A stretch of 64,000 nt of DNA. Source: Bacteroides ndongoniae. Its GTDB lineage: Bacteria; Bacteroidota; Bacteroidia; Bacteroidales; Bacteroidaceae. A program made the translations under genes and the position numbers. The stretch covers positions 1,425,191 to 1,489,190 of the forward strand of contig NZ_FNVV01000013.1 of NCBI RefSeq assembly GCF_900108345.1, given 5' to 3'. The notes below the pieces were generated by a model. The model was not told the origin of the DNA. It saw only the letters and a list, made by a program, of their open reading frames with translations, and searched no databases. Of this stretch, positions 17,993 to 25,839 are shown one piece after another (within the stretch, counting starts at the first letter, position 1; each line of letters starts with the position of its first letter).

Positions 17993-18875
17993 TGAAAAAA
18001 AACATGTAGCTTCGAGAGTTATTTTTCAACAAAAAAAGAATTCTCCTTGTCATCAAACTATTTCTATATGGGATATCTTTTCTCAAAAAAAACCAATTCA
18101 ATGTAAATATCAATGGTCTAGCAACGGAGATGACGGAGCTCTTATAGGCGATAAATATGTTATCAAATTAAGTGGATATAACTCAAGTGCTGAAATTTAT
18201 GATAAAAAGGCAAGAGGATTAGGATTGATAACGCCTGATTCCCAAATTATTACTAGTAAATCTCGCTTGTGGAAAGAAACAGTTGAAGTCGCATTGAAGG
18301 ATGTTAGGTATAGATGGAGAAATGGGGAGAAAATAAGTGGAATAGATACAGCATTGTTGATGAAAAAAATTAATGGGCAAGAACTTACAAATATTTCATT
18401 AGATAAAATTCCCAAAGATAAAAGTGTACAAAACATATTCCAGAATATTGGAAAGATTTTAGTTCTTGATTTGTATATGAGAAATTATGATCGATTTGGA
18501 TTGGAAAAATATAAGAATCAACTTGGCAATTCAGAATATGACGATCCTGGTGATGGAAAATGGATGCCATGGTCTATGAATGAAGAAAATTTATTCATTA
18601 ATATTGATACAGGTAAGGCCATTCCTATTGATTCAGGATCCTATTTTAGAGGTATTAATAAGAAGAAATATAGAATTTATGCTTATAAATTATTGGAAAA
18701 TAACAAAGAAGATATAATAACTGATATAATAAATAATAGTTATTTTAAAAAGATGTTTACAATAAACAACAAGAAAGGCGAAGAGGTCATTCTAAAAAAC
18801 AAAAAAATAATTGCAAAAAACAATTTGGAAATTGGAATAAATACAGCAATAGAAAAATTGTTTTTGAAAAAATAA
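17979..18875 (+). CDS. Kinase-like AT-rich candidate effector
   Basis: A 298-residue soluble protein, much more AT-rich than its neighbours, overlapping the DUF4157 gene by 14 bases. The ATG at 17979 is chosen; the frame is open to 17955. It has the residue pattern of atypical kinases related to the HipA, PI3/4-kinase and actin-fragmin-kinase group: YVIKLSG with Lys63, a helix with Glu72 (NSSAEIYDKKARGLGL), a hinge-like ALLMKKINGQEL (125-136), a catalytic-loop-like LDLYMRNYDRFG with Asp171, Asn204 in NEENLF, and a metal-binding-like Asp218 in AIPIDSG. The N-terminal 45 residues are basic and contain KKPIQCK, similar to the VQR/IQR motifs of the preceding protein. Context suggests cargo loaded into the particle. 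Kinase activity is inferred, not shown. Confidence 0.8.
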   Translation: MKEYSEKKHVASRVIFQQKKNSPCHQTISIWDIFSQKKPIQCKYQWSSNGDDGALIGDKYVIKLSGYNSSAEIYDKKARGLGLITPDSQIITSKSRLWKETVEVALKDVRYRWRNGEKISGIDTALLMKKINGQELTNISLDKIPKDKSVQNIFQNIGKILVLDLYMRNYDRFGLEKYKNQLGNSEYDDPGDGKWMPWSMNEENLFINIDTGKAIPIDSGSYFRGINKKKYRIYAYKLLENNKEDIITDIINNSYFKKMFTINNKKGEEVILKNKKIIAKNNLEIGINTAIEKLFLKK

Positions 18876-18923
18876 TGTAAACGAACTAAAGATCCATCTT
18901 ATCTTTAAAATAAAGGAATTTAA

Positions 18924-20216
18924 ATGAAACTCTCTATCGACTGGTTCAACCGGATGCTGACCACAGCCATACAGCTGTATTTTCAGCAGGGGTGCGAATA
19001 CTCTTCCATTGAGGAAATCGTGCCCCCTGATGACGGATGGCTGGAAGAGATGACAGGTCAGCAGGACATTTCATTCAATGACCGTGTGATAATCATGTTG
19101 GCCCTGATGCCGCATACATGTCCGCAGGCCCTTGACATCTTCTTCGTCCAGAACAAGAACTTCGACCGCCAGTACACCGAGTTCGGCGGTTGGAAAGGGC
19201 TGTCTCATGGCGGATTCCTGCCTACGGGTGAGACCGCCTCGTTCATCATTGCCGGTGAGGATATGGAGAAGAAGAAAACTGTCATCAGAATGTTCCAAAA
19301 GGATTACTGGTTCTATACGAAGAACATCCTGCGGCTGGAGGGTGCTGGCGAAGGCGAGCCGTTCCTGAGCGGCCAGCTCCGTCCTTCCGAGGAGTTTCTG
19401 AGCCATGTCCTGCTCGACAGGGAGTACAAGCCGGACTACAATATCGGATTTCCGGCCAAACGCATCACCACGGAACTGGAATGGGAGGACATGATACTGG
19501 ACTACAATACATTGGAAGCCCTTGAAGAGATCAATACATGGATTGAACATCAGCACACTATCATGGAAGGCTGGGGACTGAAACGCTTCCTTAAACCGGG
19601 CTACCGAGCCTTGTTTTACGGCCCGCCCGGAACCGGAAAGACCCTTGCCGCCACCCTGCTCGGCAAAAAAAACAACATGGATGTCTACCGTGTGGACCTT
19701 TCAATGATTGTGTCCAAATACATCGGTGAGACGGAGAAGAACCTGGCCAAAGTCTTCGACATGGCAGAGAACCGCAACTGGATTCTGTTCTTCGACGAGG
19801 CGGACGCCCTTTTCGGCAAGCGCACCTCGACCAACACCTCCAACGACCGTCATGCCAACCAAGAAGTCGCCTACCTGCTTCAGCGTATTGAGGACTTCCC
19901 CGGCACAGTCATCCTTGCCACAAACCTGAAGTCAAACATCGACGAAGCCTTCTCCCGCCGCTTCCAGTCCATCATCTACTTCCCGATGCCTGACGAAGAA
20001 CTCCGCGCCGCCCTATGGCGCAGTATGCTTCCTAAAGAATGGCTCGGCGATGATGCGGAAGAACTCATCGCTACCGCCGCCCAGACCGAAATCTCCGGTG
20101 GTTCCATTGCGAATGTGGTAAGAAGGTGTGCGATAACATTAGTAGAGAACCAGCAACAAATGTTGAGTTTAGTATTGTTACATGCCTCCATACACAGGGA
20201 AGAAAACGGGACATGA
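18924..20216 (+). CDS. AAA+ ATPase of the eCIS (Afp15-like)
   Basis: A 430-residue protein. An N-terminal domain of about 200 residues (MPHTCPQALDIFF, GGWKGLSHGGFLPTGETASFI, DYNIGFPAKRITTELEWEDM) precedes a classic AAA+ module with Walker A FYGPPGTGKT (about 231-240), Walker B WILFFDEADALFG (about 288-300), arginine-finger-region NRH..QEVAYLLQRIE, sensor-1 ILATN and sensor-2-region FSRRFQ. The combined architecture matches the ATPase found in nearly all eCIS loci, thought to assist assembly or loading. It lies 48 bases after the kinase-like gene, and composition returns to that of the eCIS core. The ATG at 18924 has AAAGGA nine bases ahead. Confidence 0.92.
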   Translation: MKLSIDWFNRMLTTAIQLYFQQGCEYSSIEEIVPPDDGWLEEMTGQQDISFNDRVIIMLALMPHTCPQALDIFFVQNKNFDRQYTEFGGWKGLSHGGFLPTGETASFIIAGEDMEKKKTVIRMFQKDYWFYTKNILRLEGAGEGEPFLSGQLRPSEEFLSHVLLDREYKPDYNIGFPAKRITTELEWEDMILDYNTLEALEEINTWIEHQHTIMEGWGLKRFLKPGYRALFYGPPGTGKTLAATLLGKKNNMDVYRVDLSMIVSKYIGETEKNLAKVFDMAENRNWILFFDEADALFGKRTSTNTSNDRHANQEVAYLLQRIEDFPGTVILATNLKSNIDEAFSRRFQSIIYFPMPDEELRAALWRSMLPKEWLGDDAEELIATAAQTEISGGSIANVVRRCAITLVENQQQMLSLVLLHASIHREENGT

Positions 20217-20235
20217 TAATTATTAGCTCATATTT

Positions 20236-22548
20236 ATGAATATACAGCATAAGATACTTTTCGGCTATGTCATCCTTATGGCAGTCATCGGCAGCATGAC
20301 TGCCATATTGCTCTTTGACCGTGCCCGGATAAGGGAAATCGAGGAAGAGAGTGCGGAGATACGGTCTGTCCGCCGGGACATTAACGCCGTACACCGCCGT
20401 ATCACGGAGCTTGCAACCCTCGGAGAGTCGGTCATGGCATGGGACACCACGGAGTACCATCAGTATCACAAGAAACGCATGTCGGTCGATACCTTGTTAG
20501 CAGACCTGAAACAGAACTGTACCGGATTTGTCCTGCCGGAACAGGTGGACACCCTGCGGATGCTGCTCTCCGACAAAGAACATCACCTATACCGCATCAT
20601 GAAAGCGTTCCATCGGCAGGAAATAGCCGACAGCCTCATAGCGGAGCAGCTGCCGAAAGTGACCTCACAGGCCACCCATACCAGGACAGAAATCAGGAGA
20701 AAGAAAGGCATAGCCGGATGGTTCGGCAAAAAGGATACGGTGACAATTCCGGTTCCCGCCGCACCTCTTCATTCTCTGAACGAACGGCTTATATCCCTGC
20801 AAGAGAAGCGCATCCGCGATCTCGACACCTACACCGACAGTCTTCGGTTCTACAATCAGGAACTGAACACAAGGCTCACCTCATTCATTACCCAACTTGA
20901 CGGGCAAGCACAGACCTCTTTCCAATATCGGGAACAGAAACTCGCCGAGGCGCAAAGACATTCCTTCCGTCTCATAGCCGGACTCGTAGGAGCGGCCATA
21001 CTCCTGCTCATCATTTCGCACCTTATCATCATGCGCGATCTCCGGCGTCGGGAACATGATAGGAATAGTCTGGAGGATACTCTGGCTCAGAACCGCAGTC
21101 TGTCCGACATACGCAAGAAAATCATAGTGACACTCTCGCATGACATACGTGGTCCTTTGAACGCCATCAGCGGCAGTGCGGAACTGGCTTTGGATACAAA
21201 GGACAGGAAGCGGCGCAATGCACACATTGAGAACATCCTTGAGTCATCACGGCATATCCTCCGGCTTGCCAACAGCCTGCTTGATCTGTCACGTCTTGAC
21301 GAGGCCAAGGAAATCTTGAATCCTGTTCCTTTCCGTCTCGATTCCTTCCTCGAAAGCATAGCGGAAGAATATACGCGGCCTGCCAATGACAAGGGGCTGC
21401 TCTTTTCCAAGAATATAAATGTTCCGGACATCACGGTTTCCGGTGATGCCGACCGGATGGAACAGGTCATTGACAACCTGCTGTCAAACGCAATCAAGTT
21501 CACAAGATCCGGCTCAATCAACTTTTTCGCATCGTATGAAAAAGATATGTTGACTGTCAGGATACAGGACACGGGCATAGGCATGGATGAAAAATCCATG
21601 GAACGGATATTTCGGCCTTTTGAACGCGCGGCACCGGAAATGGATGCCGAAGGGTTCGGACTTGGTCTAGCGATAACTAAGGGACTTGTCAGCCTGCTCA
21701 AAGGAGAAATTTCCGTATCCAGTCGTTTGGGAGAAGGTACCTCCTTCGAAATACGGATTCCTCTCCCCAGGACGGACGAGCCGGTGAAAGCCACCGCTGT
21801 TCCAACAGAAGGCAGGCTTGCTCTTCCACGAAAAGTTCTTGTCGTCGATGACGACCCGATACAGTTGTGCATCATCGGGGAAATGCTGGAAAGAAACGGC
21901 GTGTTCTGCTGCAAATGCCAGAGTGCCCAGGCCGTGGTGAATGAACTTCGCCGGACACATTATGACATCATTCTGACAGACATACAGATGCGTGGTACTG
22001 GAGGCTTCGACCTGCTATACCTGTTGCGGCACTCCAATATAGGTGATTCAAGGACCGTCCCGGTCGCGGCAATGACAGCCCGGAATGACGGGGACGGATG
22101 CCGCTATACGGACGCAGGATTTGCCGGATGCATACGCAAACCGTTTTCAATAAACGAACTGCTGACATTCATGTCTTCCATTATGGGAAAGGAGAAAACA
22201 ACGCAGCCACTTTCAGCAGACTTTTCCACACTGGCAGCCGACATTGAGGACAGGAAATGGCTTCTGGAGACATTCATTGAAGAGTCCCATAAGAACAAGG
22301 CGGAGCTTCAGGAATCCCTTTCGGACATTGAAATGAATTTAGGGCGGATGAGGGAAACGCTCCACCGCATGTATCCGGTATGGGAACAGCTGGGTATTTC
22401 CCATGAACTTGAAAGGTACAGCGAGGTTCTACATGATGATTCTGACGAGGATATGATTCAAAGGTATACGGAAGAAACTATCGCCCGTATATGCGGGCTG
22501 ATTGCTGAAGCCGAAAGGTTATTGTCGGAAACGGAAAATGAACAATAA
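20236..22548 (+). CDS. Hybrid sensor histidine kinase (RteA-like)
   Basis: A 770-residue membrane sensor. Transmembrane helices at about 6-26 and 245-267 enclose a helical periplasmic region. Then follow HisKA with phospho-acceptor His302 (LSHDIRGPLNAISGS), a HATPase domain (DNLLSNAIKF, DTGIGMD, GFGLGLAITKGL), a receiver domain at about 533-650 with phospho-acceptor Asp582 (IILTDIQM), and a helical C-terminal tail of about 110 residues that may be an HPt-like module. The layout matches RteA of CTnDOT-type elements, which pairs with the sigma-54 regulator encoded 12 bases downstream. Position directly after the eCIS genes suggests it controls either particle production or transfer of the element; the signal is unknown. 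Confidence 0.85.
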   Translation: MNIQHKILFGYVILMAVIGSMTAILLFDRARIREIEEESAEIRSVRRDINAVHRRITELATLGESVMAWDTTEYHQYHKKRMSVDTLLADLKQNCTGFVLPEQVDTLRMLLSDKEHHLYRIMKAFHRQEIADSLIAEQLPKVTSQATHTRTEIRRKKGIAGWFGKKDTVTIPVPAAPLHSLNERLISLQEKRIRDLDTYTDSLRFYNQELNTRLTSFITQLDGQAQTSFQYREQKLAEAQRHSFRLIAGLVGAAILLLIISHLIIMRDLRRREHDRNSLEDTLAQNRSLSDIRKKIIVTLSHDIRGPLNAISGSAELALDTKDRKRRNAHIENILESSRHILRLANSLLDLSRLDEAKEILNPVPFRLDSFLESIAEEYTRPANDKGLLFSKNINVPDITVSGDADRMEQVIDNLLSNAIKFTRSGSINFFASYEKDMLTVRIQDTGIGMDEKSMERIFRPFERAAPEMDAEGFGLGLAITKGLVSLLKGEISVSSRLGEGTSFEIRIPLPRTDEPVKATAVPTEGRLALPRKVLVVDDDPIQLCIIGEMLERNGVFCCKCQSAQAVVNELRRTHYDIILTDIQMRGTGGFDLLYLLRHSNIGDSRTVPVAAMTARNDGDGCRYTDAGFAGCIRKPFSINELLTFMSSIMGKEKTTQPLSADFSTLAADIEDRKWLLETFIEESHKNKAELQESLSDIEMNLGRMRETLHRMYPVWEQLGISHELERYSEVLHDDSDEDMIQRYTEETIARICGLIAEAERLLSETENEQ

Positions 22549-22560
22549 AGAAATTAATAT

Positions 22561-23868
22561 ATGAAGCATAGAATACTTATCGTAGAAGACAACATCATGC
22601 TGGCCGGTCAGCAGAAAAAGTGGCTTGAGAAGTCCGGCTACGAGGTTCATACTACAATAGACGAACCGGGTGCCAGAAAGCGGATAAAATCGGAACACTT
22701 TGAACTGATCCTTGCAGACGTGCGTCTTCCGGAAGGAGACGGCATATCCCTGCTCGAATGGATGCACAAGGAAAAGATAGATATTCCTTTCATCGTCATG
22801 ACCGGCTATGCCTCCGTGCCTGACGCGGTGAAGGCCATCAAGTTCGGCGCAAAAGATTATCTAGCGAAACCCGTGCAGATGGAAGAACTCCTTGAGTTGA
22901 TCAAGGACATACTGCGCCCCAAAGCCCTGGTCTATGGCAAGGACAAGGACCTTTTCCACAGGAACAGCCCGAAGATGCTTGAGGTGGAGAATCTTGCGCG
23001 GACTGTCGCCCCATTTGACATATCCGTGCTTATCCTCGGGCCGAACGGAGCCGGGAAGGAATCCGTCGCCCAGCGCATCCATTATTCCAGCGACCGCCGT
23101 GAACAGCCGTTGGTGGCCGTCAACTGCGCCGTGATTCCCAAAGAACTGGCACCGACCCTCTTTTTCGGACATGTGAAAGGGACTTTCACCGGTGCGGACG
23201 GGAACAAGGAGGGCTATTTCGACCTGGCCAGGGGCGGCACACTGTTCCTTGACGAAATAGGCACGCTGTCTCCGGAAGTGCAGGCCATGCTGCTGCGTGT
23301 CCTTCAGGAAGGGACCTATCTTCCGATCGGCAGCGGCAGGGAAAGGAAGGCCGACATGCGTATAGTGGCCGCCACGAATGAGGATTTGCAGCTGGCCATC
23401 AGGGAAAAGCGTTTCCGTGAGGACCTGTACCACAGGCTGTGCGAGTTTGAGATAGTCATGCCGTCGCTGCATGAATGCCCGGAAGACATCCTTCCGCTTG
23501 CGGAGCATTTCAGGGAGAAATTTTCCAAGGAACTCAAGAAACAAGCGGAAGGGTTCACTCCTGAAGCCGCGCGGCTGATGCTTTCCTACCGGTGGCCGGG
23601 AAACGTGCGCGAATTGCAGAACAAGGTCAAGAGGGCGGTGCTAATGGCACGGCAACCGGTGATTGAAGCGGCGGAACTGAATATCCGGACGGACGACACG
23701 GACGGTGGAATCAACCTGTTCCCGGAAACGGAAGCGGAAGAGAAACTATCCATACTGAAAGCGTTAAAGGCAAGCGGAGGACACCGCAGGAAGGCGGCGG
23801 AGATGCTGCATATCGACCCGTCCACCCTGTACCGGAAAATGAAAAAATACTACCTGCTTGACAAATGA
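22561..23868 (+). CDS. Sigma-54-dependent response regulator (RteB-like)
   Basis: A 435-residue NtrC-type regulator. Receiver domain 1-120 with Asp53 (LILADVRLPEGDG) and conserved Lys (KDYLAKP); central AAA+ domain with Walker A GPNGAGKE, sigma-54 contact loop GTFTGA (207-212, where the usual sequence is GAFTGA), Walker B GGTLFLDEIG, and RWPGNVRELQN; C-terminal Fis-type helix-turn-helix (GGHRRKAAEMLHIDPSTLYRKM). It forms an operon with the hybrid kinase. RteB activates rteC transcription and so excision in CTnDOT; an equivalent role here is inference. The Ala-to-Thr change in the GAFTGA loop may alter sigma-54 coupling. Confidence 0.88.
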   Translation: MKHRILIVEDNIMLAGQQKKWLEKSGYEVHTTIDEPGARKRIKSEHFELILADVRLPEGDGISLLEWMHKEKIDIPFIVMTGYASVPDAVKAIKFGAKDYLAKPVQMEELLELIKDILRPKALVYGKDKDLFHRNSPKMLEVENLARTVAPFDISVLILGPNGAGKESVAQRIHYSSDRREQPLVAVNCAVIPKELAPTLFFGHVKGTFTGADGNKEGYFDLARGGTLFLDEIGTLSPEVQAMLLRVLQEGTYLPIGSGRERKADMRIVAATNEDLQLAIREKRFREDLYHRLCEFEIVMPSLHECPEDILPLAEHFREKFSKELKKQAEGFTPEAARLMLSYRWPGNVRELQNKVKRAVLMARQPVIEAAELNIRTDDTDGGINLFPETEAEEKLSILKALKASGGHRRKAAEMLHIDPSTLYRKMKKYYLLDK

Positions 23869-24214
23869 ACGGCATGTTTTTCATTGTCGGGCGCAAGATA
23901 TAGGAGCAAAAGGCATTACAGAATGAAAGAAAATGCCTACTTTTGCACAGAGGTCGGAAAACTGTGCGCCGCATAAGTTCCGGCCGCAACATACTGAACT
24001 GATGACGGCAAGGACCGGAGTCCTGCCGGTTATCATACATAAGTCGCAAGACGTCTCAGGTAGAAATCTGGCAAAATTTCAAAAACAGAGGCTTTTGCGT
24101 GAGGCTTATGCTATACCCTATAGCGTGAGTCCATGCAGATCTGTTTTTGGGCTTGCCAGAGCCTCTACCTGATAATGCGTGGATTTCACGCTATTTCTCA
24201 TTAAGGGTAGGACT
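23869..24214. other. 346-base intergenic region with promoter-like site and small palindromes
   Basis: No gene is supported here. A -7 box TACTTTTG lies at 23938-23945 (+ strand) without a good -33 element. A perfect short palindrome GCTATA-CCC-TATAGC is present near 24110-24125, and the inverted pair ATAGCGTGA / TTCACGCTAT brackets about 60 bases before the next gene. These could be operators for the mobile-element genes downstream. Confidence 0.35.
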
Positions 24215-24631
24215 ATGGCAAGGTTACAGGCAGTGATAGCAATGACATTGGACGGGAACATCCCGTCGGAAGGCGAACCGTTGATGGAATGGGTAAAATC
24301 GGACAGGATGGGCTTCCCGTACTGGCGGGAACATTCCACCAGACACTTATTTCCCGGTTATCCGCTGGTTGACCTTATTTGCGAGAAAGACACTTCCGGG
24401 TCTTCCACTGTCTTCCATGCGGAAATATACGATGAGGAAAGCGTGGAACTCTTGAGAGGGCTGTCGATATACCGGCTCATTGACGAACTTGTAATCTTTC
24501 TTATCCCTACGGTCTGCGCTTCCCCTTTATCCGTTTCCGCCCACCTCCCGTCGGGCAACTGGCGGCTTGTCAAGTCCAAGACTTTCCGGAACGGCGTGTG
24601 CCGCCTGAATTATTGCAGGATGTTGCAATAG
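24215..24631 (+). CDS. RibD C-terminal/dihydrofolate-reductase-like protein
   Basis: A 138-residue protein beginning MARLQAVIAMTLDGNIPSEG, the usual start of the RibD C-terminal/DHFR-like fold, with a later REHSTRHLFPGYPLVDLICEKD and IDELVIFLIPTV strand (compare the IDEL.l.i.Pv pattern). Upstream in-frame codons exist from 24179, but the ATG at 24215 matches the family start. It is a little shorter than typical members (about 170-200), and the GxG nucleotide motif is not obvious, so enzymatic activity is doubtful. Genes of this family sit near regulatory and excision genes in Bacteroides conjugative transposons. A strong terminator follows. Confidence 0.6.
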   Translation: MARLQAVIAMTLDGNIPSEGEPLMEWVKSDRMGFPYWREHSTRHLFPGYPLVDLICEKDTSGSSTVFHAEIYDEESVELLRGLSIYRLIDELVIFLIPTVCASPLSVSAHLPSGNWRLVKSKTFRNGVCRLNYCRMLQ

Positions 24632-24665
24632 ACCATTGCAAAAGATTGCATTTGCAATATGCCCG

Positions 24666-24695
24666 TCAGCCTTCCGAAACGGAGGCTGATTTTTT
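24666..24695 (+). terminator. Rho-independent terminator
   Basis: TCAGCC-TTCCG and CGGA-GGCTGA pair with one bulge around AAA and are followed by TTTTTTATTT. It ends transcription after the RibD-like gene. Confidence 0.85.
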
Positions 24696-24837
24696 ATTTC
24701 TATGGTTTTCAGTATTTTATCTGCTTATGAAAGGATAAACTGCCGCGTTGGTCTATGATTTGGCCTTTATTATACCGAAGCCTGTTGCGCAACAGTGCGG
24801 TAAACGAAGTATTCACGCACTAAAAACAGAATTCAGT

Positions 24838-25161
24838 ATGATACAGATAGACCGGGAGACATTCCAGATGATGCTCCACCAGATTATGGAACGCTTCGAC
24901 AGAATCGAGGACAGGCTGAGCCGTATGAACCGGCAGACGGCCGCCCTTGAAGGCGACAAGCTGCTCGACAACCAGGACATGTGCGAGCTGCTCGGCGTGA
25001 CCAAGCGCACCCTTGCGCGTTACCGCCAGAAGAAGCTCGTGACCTACTATATGATTGACGGGCGTACCTATTACAAGGCTTCCGAGGTGCAGGAGTTCCT
25101 GAACCGGAAAGGAAAGGCGTTGCCCGCAAGAATCAAAAAGGAATTGGGTATTCAATCTTAA
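24838..25161 (+). CDS. Excisionase-type helix-turn-helix protein 1
   Basis: A 107-residue DNA-binding protein. After a helical N-terminus (MIQIDRETFQMMLHQIMERF, possibly a coiled coil) comes an HTH_17/MerR-like domain: LLDNQDMCELLGVTKRTLARYRQKKLVTYYMIDGRTYYKASEVQEFLN. This is the common excisionase/HTH family on Bacteroides mobile elements, where such proteins act as excision factors or regulators. The ATG at 24838 is preferred over an upstream GTG at 24748 because the family starts near the helix. It heads a run of three paralogues. Confidence 0.82.
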   Translation: MIQIDRETFQMMLHQIMERFDRIEDRLSRMNRQTAALEGDKLLDNQDMCELLGVTKRTLARYRQKKLVTYYMIDGRTYYKASEVQEFLNRKGKALPARIKKELGIQS

Positions 25162-25174
25162 TCAGACATGATGT

Positions 25175-25468
25175 ATGGAAATAATATGTATAGACAAAAA
25201 GACCTTTGACGAGTTCCGGACACGTTTCTGCGAACTTGAAGGACGGATGGCGCGGCTGTGCCATTCACAGGAGGACACAGACTTGAAGAACTGGATGGAC
25301 AACCAGGATGTCTGCGACGTGCTCCACATATCGAAGAAGACATTGCAGGTTTACCGCGACAAGGGCCTCCTGCCTTTCACGCGCATCAAACACAAGATGT
25401 TCTACAAGCCGGAGGACGTGCAGAACCTGTTGGAATCAAGTTATCACCCCATAAAAAGAAAACCATGA
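25175..25468 (+). CDS. Excisionase-type helix-turn-helix protein 2
   Basis: A 97-residue paralogue of the preceding gene product. N-terminal helix (IDKKTFDEFRTRFCELEGRM), then the HTH_17 domain: WMDNQDVCDVLHISKKTLQVY, followed by RDKGLLPFTRIKHKMFYKPEDVQNLLE. It starts 13 bases after the first paralogue stops and its last codons overlap the next start (ATGA), so all three are cotranscribed. Likely a DNA-bending excision factor or repressor; which site it binds is unknown. Confidence 0.82.
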   Translation: MEIICIDKKTFDEFRTRFCELEGRMARLCHSQEDTDLKNWMDNQDVCDVLHISKKTLQVYRDKGLLPFTRIKHKMFYKPEDVQNLLESSYHPIKRKP

Positions 25469-25776
25469 GTTACCATTTCATAGAGAAGAAAGACCCTCAC
25501 ATTGAAGTCCTTTTTCAAGGGCTGGAAAATCTGGAAAGAATGCTGTCCGACATGGAAAAGACCCCCAAACCGATATTCAAGGGAGAACGCTTCCTGACGG
25601 ATGAGGAACTGTCCGGCATACTCAGGATAAGCCGGCGCACCTTGCAGGAATACCGCACATTCGGTGTCATTCCATATTACCTCCTTCAAGGAAAAGTGCT
25701 CTACAAGGAATCCGACATACAGAAACTTCTGGAGGATGCCTACAAGAGGTGCCGGGAAGAACAGAGGTGGGTATAG
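25465..25776 (+). CDS. Excisionase-type helix-turn-helix protein 3
   Basis: A 103-residue third paralogue. The start ATG 25465 overlaps the preceding TGA in an ATGA arrangement, so it is chosen over in-frame positions further upstream. It contains ERFLTDEELSGILRISRRTL, then QEYRTFGVIPYYLLQGKVLYKESDIQKLLEDAY, the same HTH-plus-wing layout. It is followed by a bidirectional terminator and the convergent recombinase gene. Confidence 0.82.
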   Translation: MSYHFIEKKDPHIEVLFQGLENLERMLSDMEKTPKPIFKGERFLTDEELSGILRISRRTLQEYRTFGVIPYYLLQGKVLYKESDIQKLLEDAYKRCREEQRWV

Positions 25777-25792
25777 CCTTCCTCATAATCAG

Positions 25793-25837
25793 AAACGGAG
25801 AAACAACCTGTCCGGATCGCAGGCTGTTTCTCCGTTT
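25793..25837. terminator. Bidirectional terminator between convergent genes
   Basis: AAACGGAGAAACA-CCTG and CAGG-TGTTTCTCCGTTT form a long stem, with TTTTCTTATTT on the + side and an A-rich run on the other. It serves both the helix-turn-helix operon and the recombinase operon. Confidence 0.82.
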
Positions 25838-25839
25838 TC

